From Pseudeuparius sepicola (Eukaryota > Arthropoda > Insecta > Coleoptera > Anthribidae), in NCBI GenBank assembly GCA_963920635.1, contig OY987298.1, positions 39,277,787 through 39,341,786 of the forward strand: a DNA stretch of 64,000 bases, read 5' to 3'. A program made the translations under genes and the position numbers. Every line of letters starts with the position of its first letter. Position 1 is the first letter of the stretch. Below the pieces are notes generated by a model. That model was given only the letters and a program-made list of their open reading frames with translations. It made no database searches and had not been told where the DNA came from. This document shows positions 23,887-33,194 of this stretch, in pieces.

Positions 23887-24343
23887 TCTGCTTAAACTTG
23901 TGGCCGAAGGGAATAAGGTGACTCTGTCGTGGGTGCCTGAGCATTCGGGCATCGAGGGAAATGAGACCGCCGACCTTTTGGCCAGGGAGGGATCCATGAG
24001 CAGGCCGATGGGACCGGAACCCCTTTTGGGGATCGCACCTCGGGTAGCTATTGGAGTCTTGGACGAGTGGCTGCAGGGCAGATTCGTCGAGGAATGGCTC
24101 AGAGCTCCGGGGATGAGGCAGAAGGGGCTCATGATTCGTGGGCCATCGCCTGCCTTGTCCCGGGAATTGCTGTGTCTACCAAGAAAGGAGATTAAGGGTT
24201 TGGTGAAGGTCCTCACTGGGCACTGTCGCTTGGCCCGCCACCTACACCTCATTGGGGTGGAGGAGGAGCGGGAGTGCAGATGGTGCCTGGATGAAGAACA
24301 GAGGAGACCCCCACCACCTAGTAATAGTGCGTGCTGCGCATGA
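23750..24343 (+). pseudogene. RNase H remainder and C-terminus of the same LINE ORF2
   Basis: In the shifted frame, from about 23815, the RNase H sequence resumes with HPTVFQAELFAIM (second catalytic acidic residue). It then jumps to VTLSWVPEHSGIEGNETADL, which carries the conserved His and final Asp. The stretch between them that normally holds the third catalytic Asp is deleted. C-terminal to this is a Cys-bearing tail, CRWCLDEEQ, after which the frame shifts again; the last part (RFESFGMARLCDE and GELRAFIKKA) reads in another frame to about 24520. The first 20 or so residues of this frame are out-of-frame noise. Confidence 0.8.
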
Positions 24344-24545
24344 CAGGGTCAGATTCGAGTCCTTCGGCATGGCTAGGCTGTGCGATGAGGACGTGTATGG
24401 TGTCAAGATGGGGGAGCTGCGGGCCTTCATTAAGAAGGCAGCATGCTGGAAGCCCTGTGATGGGGGCACAATGGGCCCATGGAGGCCTACGTGCCGGGCC
24501 GATCAGTGGCGGCCACCCCTTGAACTGATGATGATGATGATCCAC

Positions 24546-27500
24546 TGATATCATGCTCAAAAAACACCAACCTGCTTGTACACCAGGTTACACCGACCAG
24601 ACTTAAATCCGAGCACTGACTCAATAAATCTCGGAGTGAACCAAGCGAAAGTTTCTAAGCATCTGCAAAACAATGGCATCTTGGCGGGTTATTACTTACT
24701 TTGATCAAACTATGAACGTACCTACCAGCTCACTCTTAGCACTTTAACTCTTCTATCTATGGGTCAACATACCCCATTTCCACAAATGTAAAAATCGATC
24801 TCGAGGCGCGGTAGATACTTCAAGTCACTGTTAGATGACGCTACCATAGACCAAAATTGCGATTATATCGTACTTTAACTACAAATAAACATTCTTAGAC
24901 CTTCTAAGGATGGCAAGAATTCATTTAAACGTGGTAACGGAGTTTTAACACAAAAATTCCGTTACAAGGTCAATCCTTATGGAAGCACTTAAAATAGCTC
25001 TCGGGAACAGGATTCATGAAATCATGATTTTTAGAAAAGCTAATTTTTCTCAATATTTTTTTATGGAACCCCATCAAACTTTTGTACTGACGTATCCACA
25101 AGGAGATTGTCCTTCCAAAAATGCAGAGAAAATCATGTCATTTAAAAAATAATATTGTTGTTTACGTAAAGAGAAATGAATTTCGACAGTTTGTGGCAAA
25201 AGATATGCCTAAAAAATTGCAATAAAACATTTTTTTTAAAATAGCGAATATTTCAGGAAATATAATTTCATACTTTTTACTCATCCTGTGTTAAAGACCT
25301 GTGCAGCGCTGTTTCAAGCGATCCTGGCGTCACTTATCGTATAAAGTTTGCTTCTGCTCGTTGACTTCGAGCAAAGAGTAAATAACATGAAGAGTGATGG
25401 TAAACAATAATCCCTGAACCTTGAATTCACAAATATGCCAGTTTTTTTTAATACAAATTAATATCCTTTGGGCGTAGGATTGCGCTACTCCATAACTGAT
25501 GTGAGAGTGAAAAAGGGCAATATAAGAGCTACGAAGGGAGAAAACATTTACACATCTCTTATAAGATTTCTCAAAACAAATAGGAAAGTTTACCAATGAG
25601 AAAGGCAACATGGCTACCTAATAGACAAGTTCAACCTGTCGTCGTATGAATACACAGTAATCTAGCTGACTCTACGGCGCCACTTGATATTACTTCCGTT
25701 ATATTCAGAATGCACGTTTGTGTCGAACCATAAAAATTAACCTTCGCCACAACATCGCGACAATCAGTCTGCAAAAGTGTTTCAGAAGACTCTTGCAAAA
25801 TTCTTGTTCTTATCTTATTCTTGCTGTAAGAAGAAGATAAGACTCTTTTAAATTTCTTGTCTTGTTTGCAATACAAGACAAGAAATCATTCTGAAAGACT
25901 CTTGCTAAAAGCATTGCCTCACCCTATGAAGAGTGAAAACACGGTTACCCTAAAAGCAGCAAATATAAACTGTTAGTAACATTTCAAAAGCAAATAGTAC
26001 AATAATAGTCGATGAAAATATCTAGCAATGGTCTAAAGAATTTTCATCAATTTCTTTCATTCCCTTCCTTATTTAATTACATGGCCAAGACAATATTAAT
26101 TTTAAATTTATCACTTAAACCCTAAATTGTTTCGTTTCTTCAGCGAATGATAAACGCCAAACTAATCTCAAAACTGTCGCAATTGTAAATTGGTTCAAGG
26201 TCCGATAAAAATTGCCAGTGTTGTGTTCCATTCCACCAACTTCCGTATTTGTAAATTATGTGTTTCGACATCAATACGTTGACAAGTTCACATTAATAAT
26301 AAATTAGTAGTTTATTTTTCAACTAGATTATTAGATTAAATACAAGCCACATGTCACATTAAAAAACAATTACTTAATAGTAAATTAAATAAGCTGCTTT
26401 GCATCATTTAATATTTGTCTATTATCTTTTTGGATTGTGGGACAATGACCGTAAGGTCAGCTTGATATTAAAATGTCTATCATGGACGCACATGATTTAA
26501 AAAATAAAAAAAACTTAATGAATAACGCGCCGTCGACAAGACAAGAATAGGTTTTTTCGGGTTATCAAACATGAACACGGAGATGAACGGCTTCTAAAAC
26601 TTTACCTTCCGATTCTGCTAAATTCACACCACCATTGAATATCTAAGGTTTCACATTTGAATCGTTCGAGACGGTACACTACGATAGCTGTTTCCCCTTG
26701 TTATGGGGAATAGTTCAAACCAAGATTATAGATATTGTAATAACAGTGCATTAGCACTGACAGGAAAAATAAATGTTAATATCATCTATAACTCGTCAGA
26801 GGTGAGATCGACCTGATAGTACATAAAAGTCTAGATCTTGTTCACCCTTAGAAGAAGCCACCTTCGCCATAATGCCTTGCTGCTCATTCATTAGTGACCT
26901 CGAAACTATCCTAGCAACCACATTAGACATAGGTGCGCTCTATTTGCTACTACGCTAGTTTCGGCGGCTGCCAAGGGACGATGTGACAACTGACTAGTAC
27001 CATAGAAGAATATAGTACGCATATATAGGCATTATGATGACGGTGGCTTCCCCTAAGCGTAAACAAGCCTACTCTTAGTGGATCCCAAACATGTAAGTTG
27101 GCATTTTACGTGGCATTCTCTCACAAAACAAACAAACGCCAAGAAGAAATAATACAGGAAACGAACTCGTTGGTGATTTACCACTGTATCTTCGAAATTT
27201 ATGGAAATCAATAAGGATGTCTCTTCCCTATCCCTCACCTTTGATGCTATTCTGCTGCCAATAGCCGAAATATTTAACTGCATAATGCCACAAACTTTAC
27301 TTTTGTAAATCTATTTGGTTACGAGAAAACCACCTTTCCATAGTAGCTCGATAAAATGATTGCACGGAGCCCTGCTACCATTAGCGGAAATTGTTCGTCC
27401 GCTTTATTGTTTCTCCAACGCTCTAAAATAATGAAGAAATTCCCTTTGGCGCTTTATGAAACTAAATATAAATATAATAAAAGTAAAAAATGGGGTTTAT

Positions 27501-27709
27501 AGCTTCTGGATATGAAAAAGTCCATAGTGTGTTATGCGATTCGTAAAGAGAAGAATGCAGCCGCGCTGTAAAACATTATTGTCTACGTGCACCACACCCC
27601 TAATAACTTAAACCTGATATTGAGGAGACAGAGGTATTCCAGAAACATCAGACAGATCTTCTTGGGTGAAAACAAAAATTCCAGACACCAGACCCAGGTA
27701 TATAGGGAA
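24546..27709. other. AT-rich region, no gene recognised
   Basis: About 3.2 kb without coding potential or clear repeats, apart from a patch at 25776-25915 where CAAGACAAGAAAT and its complement alternate, related to 8590-8745. Short frames (25330-25611, 25631-25876 and 27053-27283, minus strand) have no domain. Confidence 0.5.
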
Positions 27710-27718
27710 TTAGTGTTA

Positions 27719-28024
27719 CCAAAAAAAGATTTTTAGTACCTGTAATTATTAATAATAAAGGATGTTTTAGTGGCATATCACGTAAAAAATATCAATTGAA
27801 AAAAGTTTTCTACATCTCACCGCTACTAATATCAATCGGAATAAATAACACCTAGCCGATGGAACCAGTATCTCCAGTAGCTTAATTGGTTAAGTGCCTA
27901 CGCCGGTAGCTTAGTTGGTTAAGTGCCTACGCTACAGTAGGAGTCCCGGGTTCGAGTCCCGGCTGGAGTGTTTTTTTTCAGTTGGTATCCTTTACCTGAT
28001 ATGCCACGAAACATCCTTTATGAT
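27719..28024. mobile_element. Inverted-repeat unit carrying a tRNA-like sequence
   Basis: A 25-26 bp inverted repeat (27755-27780, ATAAAGGATGTTTTAGTGGC; complement at 27997-28021) encloses the tRNA-like unit. The outer direct repeats TTAGTGTTA (27710-27718 and 28025-28033) may be a 9-bp target duplication. Together this looks like a SINE- or MITE-like mobile unit with a Pol III head, but only one copy is visible here. Confidence 0.5.
27871..27969 (+). tRNA. tRNA-like gene or SINE head with a duplicated D arm
   Basis: The ends form a 6-bp acceptor stem (CTCCAG 27872-27877 with CTGGAG 27963-27968), followed by the canonical TA at positions 8-9 and a D arm with GG in its loop. The T arm is perfect: CCGGG, TTCGAGT, CCCGG (27946-27962), which contains a consensus B box GGTTCGAGTCC. 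A run of eight T (27971-27978) can end Pol III transcription. Between the ends a 29-bp tandem duplication (TAGCTTAATTGGTTAAGTGC from 27878, repeated from 27907) gives two D arms and two A boxes. The anticodon stem CCTAC/GTAGG encloses only six bases, so no normal anticodon can be named. It is therefore unlikely to work as a tRNA. A tRNA-derived SINE or a mutated tRNA gene is more likely. Confidence 0.6.
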
Positions 28025-28033
28025 TTAGTGTTA

Positions 28034-28922
28034 TATTGACTAACGTCCAGGACTGAGAGGCCTTCGAGCGTTTCTGTTTCTTTTATATAACTAATTTTAT
28101 TCCTTGGTCAAAATAATAGGTATTGACCAAGGTAATGAACTTCAACTGTTTATAAGGAATGTGGAATTTAGTTGCCTAGGTCTGCAGAGCCGAGGTAAAA
28201 AAAAAACAAATGGGTTATAAAAAGGAAATTCAATGCCGTGGGACACATTATTATTTTTTTTTAATCGGGAAAAAAAAGTAAGTTTTATTGCATAGCCATC
28301 CTTCCACGAGCAGCTCTCATATCGGCCTTACAGGGAAAAGGAATTTTGTATTTATTAATTTGTTTAAGCCCTTAAACCTACAAGACAAATCCAACAGGCC
28401 ACATAAAGCAATAACAGGTATTTTTTTAATTCGGGGAATTTTTTGCGTGTTTTCAAAATATGCGTATATTGACCGGGTCGTTATCGTTATAAATTACTTC
28501 CTCTCATCTCATTGGTAAACATCGGATGAATAAGTGGAAACTTTTATTTTTGGAATTATTTTTGTTAATATGTTTTTGTTATTGCCAAATTAAACGGGTT
28601 GTGGGAAGCAGGTGCCATGGACGTTATAGTTCAGTGGTTTAGAAAACATGTACTAGGTGTCCCAGTTTTAGTGGAAATTGTGAAATGTTTTCATGTCTTA
28701 ATAAATTTGTACGAAAATTCTACTAAAGGTAGTTTAAAACAATATCGTAGGAATCGGGAGAATAAAAAGATCTAAAAACCACAAAAAACAGGGCGTCTCA
28801 AAATACTGACCAAGAGGTGTTCACTCCCAGTCAAAGCGAAAGTCGGAAATAGAAACTGACAATCCCTTCCTACATCCCTTTCTGGTTACAGTTTTCTAAA
28901 ACGTTTAGTTTTTTAGTTTTTT
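28034..28922. other. AT-rich region, nothing recognised
   Basis: Non-coding AT-rich DNA. A 76-codon plus-strand frame (28288-28518) has no domain. Confidence 0.45.
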
Positions 28923-29350
28923 GTATATGTTACAGCCCGTATATGAAAACAGACCGTACGTATACGGTCTAGGCTGTATTTATACGGCCTAAATGGCGCA
29001 GACCGTATGTAAATGACATGGCATTTCATATACGGACTAGACCGTTAACATACGGACTATTGACATGCAGACTGTATGTGAAATCGTAGTGAATTACCCT
29101 TATTTTTTAGTATGTATTTTGCAGAAAAAATCTAGGGTACCTATACATTACACTAAATAATTACCTTGTTTCCTTCAAAATACTACGTACCAGCAAGAAG
29201 TAATATCCTTAAAACAAAATGAATATTTAGTGTCCCTATTATAATTTTAAAAGAAATAGCTTGTGGTGGCATATGGGACAAAATGCTTTGGTAATTGGCA
29301 ACACCAAACTAGTTTCCAATATCTAATGGAAATTACGTATGGGTCTTTCG

Positions 29351-29425
29351 GAGGTGTGCAGACCACGACAGGTACCTGTTTCGGGCCTGTTTGTTGGCCC
29401 TCATCAGGCAGACGCAGCGCACCTC
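29351..29425 (-). ncRNA. Hammerhead ribozyme motif, intact core (left arm)
   Basis: Reading the minus strand: CTGATGA (29407-29401), stem II GGGCC/GGCCC around an 8-base loop (29400-29383), GAAA (29382-29379), a very short stem III CAGG-TA-CCTG, and the cleavage triplet GTC, with predicted cleavage between 29367 and 29366. Stem I is closed by GAGGTG/CACCTC plus a few inner pairs (C-G, G-T, T-G, C-G) around an internal loop that could make the usual stem I and II loop contact. All invariant core residues are present. The 2-base stem III loop and the palindromic ACAGGTACCTGT suggest a type that works as a dimer. Confidence 0.8.
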
Positions 29426-29882
29426 AACCGAAAAGACCCAGACACGTTGGCTAAGTGGAAAAGGAACTAGTATAATGCGGTGAGCATTTACCATCCAACG
29501 CCATCTAGCTGGTACTGCCAAAACCACTAACACTAACACTAAATATTCATTTTGTTTAATCATCGTTTGGCTATAGACGTAAGCACACGAGGATTGAAAC
29601 TCACGATTCGATCCTTGTCGATTTCTATATATTAGAAGATACTCGGTGATGAATCAAACGAGTTTCTTGGCCCCCGTATGTATGCTTCTTCTGGTTTTTT
29701 CCACCGCGCCGCGCCGCTTTGCCGAGTTCTTTTTATATGTCGATCGACCGGTCGATATATACATACACACTCACATTGCTTTGGTTTTGGCAGTACCAGC
29801 TAGATGGCGTTGAATGGTAAATGCTCACCGCATTATACTAGTTCCTTTTCCACTTAGACAACGTGTCTGGGTCTTTTCGGTT

Positions 29883-29953
29883 GAGGTGCGCTGCGTCTGC
29901 CCGATGAGGGCCAACAAGCCCGAAACAGGTACCTGTCGTGGTCTGCACACCTC
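29883..29953 (+). ncRNA. Hammerhead ribozyme motif with a core mutation (right arm)
   Basis: Same architecture as the left-arm copy on the opposite strand: stem I GAGGTG/CACCTC, core at 29901-29907, stem II GGGC/GCCC with a shorter loop, GAAA at 29922-29925, short stem III and GTC at 29935-29937. The core reads CCGATGA where CTGATGA is required, so an invariant U is replaced by C and activity should be lost or greatly reduced. The loop of stem II is also three bases shorter. Confidence 0.75.
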
Positions 29954-30357
29954 CGAAAGACCCATACATAATTTCCATTAGATATTGGAAACTAGTTTGA
30001 TGTTGCCAATTACCAAAGCATTTTGTCCCATATGCCACAAGCCATTTCTTTTAATAGTAATATCCTTCTTTGATGGGCCTATATAAAAAAGAAGGGGTAA
30101 TTCAGAAATGGCGTACGTCGAAACCGCCCGGAAAACATTGCACATACATTCTGTCTTTGTTTAAATCTCTCTGTGATATACGGTCTAGTTGCAGATAGAC
30201 CGTATATACCTAAGGACTAGTTCTTTTGCAAACCGACTAGACCGTTTGTTGACGGACAAGCTTCTTATACATATGAACTAATATCTTCAGTCCGTTTACA
30301 TATGGACTAGTCCTTTTGTATACTGCCTGTTTTACATATACGGTTTGTAACATATAC

Positions 30358-31702
30358 ACACATAATTTGCGTTAAGATTTTTGTTTTGAATTTCTATGTT
30401 ATCAACCTTTAATTTCCCAGAGCTTGCTTGCTTGGTTTCAAGAGTTGTTTGTAAAATGTGTCTAATCTGACGCTATACGCGATACAGGAGTATTGGATAT
30501 AAAGGCCCATAGTGTTGAGTGAAGGAATATAATGAAATAAGTTACAGTTTAAAGAAGGTTCGAAATATCTGAAAATTTTTACTTTGACAATGGCAATGGC
30601 ATGCACTACTATTTACTTAGGTATAGTACGGTAAATTCTATAGCAATCCCAGTGAGTGTGTTTCATTAATTTAGTAAAGGACAAAGATAAGGTTATTAAG
30701 TGGCAATACCGTGAATCTAGGTATATTTTGCCCAGCCCTCAACGGTGTTTTTCTATGAAGACATGTATGCGGTCTGCCCCGGCTTCGAATTGAACCAAGT
30801 TTTCAAATAGTTCGCCACGCTATGAACGTCAACCACCGCGGCTCTTTTTGCACATCGCCACTTTCCGCACTATTCTCATTACATTACTACTCTCCCTAGG
30901 TACATACTCATTTTACAACTGAAATTTGCAACTAAATGTGTAAAGAAAACTTGAGGGCTCAGAGCACCTAGCCTGTCCCAACTTTTTTATGCCTCTAGTC
31001 AATAAAATAAATTAGCCAGAGTATTTCCTGTGTCGCAGTTTTTGATATTAAAACAACAAACAAGGCCAGGAATAACTGCTTGTTTATAAATAAGATTATA
31101 ATATACTAAGTTCATCAGAAGCACGGAATTGAGTCTTTATTAACTTTATTCATCCCTGTTATATTTTATTTAGGAGCTATTCAAGGACTGTTGATTCAAA
31201 ATAATAAAAAAATGAGTTATTTTTACGATTTTTGAATCCACAGGATATCTACGAAAATACAACGCATATTATGTTATTGGTAGTGACAGTAAACACACGT
31301 CATTTGATCTGTTATGGGAAAAAGAGTTCTATTATACGCATTAAAAAAATATTGCTATATACTAGGAAAGATAACAAGATTAAACTAAAAATAAACTGCT
31401 AAGTGATAGCAAAATAAAAAAATCAGCCTTAACTTGTGAATCAATCCCGGATATTTTACTCAATCTCAATAATATAGATAACAGCTAGACAAGCAGACGC
31501 GCATGAAGAAGGTGGGTACGAGGAATTTGCTATGTAAAATTTATTTTTTTCTTAAATCAGTGATAATTTTGAAGTTAGACAATACATTCGTAAGATACAT
31601 AGAACTTTAAACTATCAGATTATTGACAGAAGTACTGGAAAACATCGAAACGGATGGAACGAAATAAAACACATCCTAGGGAATTACGTCTAAAACTCAT
31701 GA
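30358..31702. other. AT-rich region, nothing recognised
   Basis: About 1.3 kb of non-coding DNA. The only notable frame (30409-30606, minus) has no domain. Confidence 0.45.
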
Positions 31703-32856
31703 TAGAGTAACCCAAATATGCAACACGCATATTTAGCATATTATATGAATTTTTTAAAAATATTTGCATATATCCTTAGAATATGGCATATTGTGCATAA
31801 TTGAAAGAATTTATGATAATTTAAATCTTTGGCAGGCCTTTCATTCGTTTTTGGGAACAGGGGTCGGTGTCTAGATAGGTGCCTGGTTTTCCCAAAATAA
31901 TATAGGGAAATTATAATTTTATGGGAACTAATCCTGGTGATCTGAAAACGAATAAAGTAGGTATTTATACCTATTTAATAAAGTACAATTATTGAAAAGG
32001 TCAGAATAAATTATAGATAGGTAAATATTTATATACGAGAATTTTTGCCAACTGAAAGATAATATTTCAGAATTTTCGAACGAATATTCCCAGTCCCTCA
32101 CAGATGTTAAACAACTAATCGAAAACAAGGAAATAAAGAAACAACTTTCCTTTCTAAAAGCAAGTTATAGCTTTCTTTCTAAAACAATAACACAAATGGA
32201 GGAATCTAATTTGCCATTAACCCGAAGTGTAGAACTGGTAAAACAATCTGAGGTTGCTTTTCAAAATGTCACAGGTAAAATTGGGGACAAATATTTCAAA
32301 AATTTAGAAATGTGATGGAAAAAAATAGTGGATTTCAGTTTCTTAGCCAAGTAGCAAATATTTTATTAAAGGGAGATTTTACCAAACCCATCGATTTGGA
32401 TCCTGTGATAGCGAGCAATTTTAAAAGCGCACCTCTTACATCGGTTGATGTGGAAAGGAGTTTCTCCATTTATAAATTTTTATATCCTGATAGAAGACAA
32501 AATTTTTTAATTGAGAATTTTGAGCAACATTTAGGGGTTTACTGTTTTTACAACTAAATTTCAACCTGATTTTTATAATTTATAATAAATGCATATTTAG
32601 ATTTAGTTCAATCTCCCTGTATGTAGAAAATTTAAAATAAAATATTGTTACTTTTACTATGTATAAATGCATTTAGAAATGTGTATGTACATTATATTTA
32701 TATGTTTATTTGTAAATGAAACAATAAATTTATATTTTTAAACTATTTCTTAATAATTTGCATATTTTCAACATTTTCCTGCATATTTTGACTAAATTAT
32801 TTGCATATTTATGCGCATATTTTTAGGGTTTCGACTTGCATATTTGGGTTACTCTA
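31703..32856 (+). mobile_element. hAT-like transposon relic with GCATATT-rich ends
   Basis: The ends TAGAGTAACCCAAATATGCA and their complement form perfect inverted repeats of about 20 bp. GCATATT or AATATGC recurs through the outer 100-130 bp on each side (for example 31727-31800 and 32757-32845), probably subterminal transposase sites. The interior keeps the C-terminal part of a hAT transposase (32036-32557). A target duplication could not be recognised. Confidence 0.75.
32036..32557 (+). pseudogene. hAT transposase C-terminal fragment with one frameshift
   Basis: An open stretch without a start codon runs from about 32036 to a stop just after 32312 and reads, among others, LIENKEIKKQLSFLKASY and QMEESNLPLTRSVELV. 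After a one-base shift at about 32310 the frame continues to 32557 with NSGFQFLSQVANIL and the hATC hallmark APLTSVDVERSFSIYK followed by DRR and ENFEQHL. The pattern resembles hAT-derived proteins of the CGG-binding protein 1 type and their source transposons. The DNA-binding and most of the catalytic parts are missing, so the copy is dead. Confidence 0.75.
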
Positions 32857-32988
32857 CACATATGAGGCTATGCATGCTTTTCGAGTTGCCTACTGACTTT
32901 TTTGGCACACAGTGTTGCCAACTACCAATTATTTTGAAGTAGATTCATTTTCATTTTTACTATACCAAAGATCTTATAGTCTGTGGGA

Positions 32989-33194
32989 CCCAATGCCCAA
33001 TACTCAATTGGCCCGATCGATACGTCACGGGGTCGAGCCAAGGCAGCTACGCGTAAAACGTCAAAATAAAAATAACCCGCAGGCAACAACTTGTTTATTT
33101 TTATGATTTTATCGATGTTTCAATGCCATAATACGCATGATCCCGGCCTATCTGAGCCAGTTCAACGACTGCGTATTAAAAAGTCAATGTCACT
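32989..33194 (+). repeat. Dispersed repeat E, copy 1
   Basis: About 200 bp that match, in opposite orientation, 37138-37335. Shared blocks include CGTCACGGGGT, AAAACGTCAAAATAAA and TTTCAATGCCATA, ending with AAAAAGTCAATGTC. Class unknown. In both copies one frame keeps the peptide IRHGVEP and then KRQNK, hinting at a coding origin. Confidence 0.65.

Larger units (their letters stand above)
22853..24545 (+). mobile_element. 5'-truncated non-LTR retrotransposon (R1/LOA/I-like)
   Basis: A GC-rich island in AT-rich DNA that begins inside the reverse transcriptase at the motif normally reading QG-x-LSPLLW (GCGAGATCCCCCTCCTATGG, already frameshifted) and runs to the end of the second ORF, followed by a (GAT)n tail at about 24526-24542. 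5' truncation plus a simple-repeat tail is typical of target-primed insertion. RT and RNase H domains are present, which points to the Jockey superfamily side with RNase H (I, LOA or R1-like). No target duplication could be fixed. Confidence 0.85.
29248..30053. mobile_element. Foldback with hammerhead-bearing arms (retrozyme- or Penelope-LTR-like)
   Basis: Arms of about 275-280 bp (29248-29527 and 29781-30053) are near-perfect reverse complements, starting AAAAGAAATAGCTTGTGG and ending CCACAAGCCATTTCTTTTA. The 250-bp spacer contains GTCGATCGACCGGTCGAT, a small palindrome. Each arm contains a hammerhead motif, on the minus strand in the left arm and on the plus strand in the right arm, so both point outward. 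Hammerheads with very short stem III are known from the terminal repeats of Penelope-like elements and from retrozymes. An inverted pair of such repeats is the likely origin, but no reverse transcriptase is present to prove it. Open frames across the arms mirror each other and are not genes. Confidence 0.7.
28923..30357. mobile_element. DNA transposon with reiterated subterminal motifs
   Basis: Inverted ends GTATATGTTACAGCCCGTAT and (right, ending about 30357) its near-complement. Inside both ends a motif like AGACCGTATGT or ACATACGGACTAG recurs in both orientations: on the left at about 28948-29080 (at least six times), on the right at about 30178-30345 (at least six times). Clusters of subterminal repeats are typical transposase-binding arrays in hAT, CACTA and related DNA transposons. 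No transposase remains. A hammerhead-bearing foldback (29248-30053) occupies most of the interior. Confidence 0.65.

Noticed and set aside
24526..24542. CTGATGA as a further hammerhead core
   Set aside because: It is part of the (GAT)n tail of the LINE. No GAAA or stems follow.
27871..27969. Functional tRNA gene
   Set aside because: The extra 29 bp and the 6-base anticodon loop leave no usable anticodon.
29263..29454. Plus-strand frame of 63 codons, mirrored at 29838-30038 on the minus strand
   Set aside because: The two frames are the two arms of one palindrome and overlap the ribozyme motif. Matching peptides come from the inverted repeat, not from selection.
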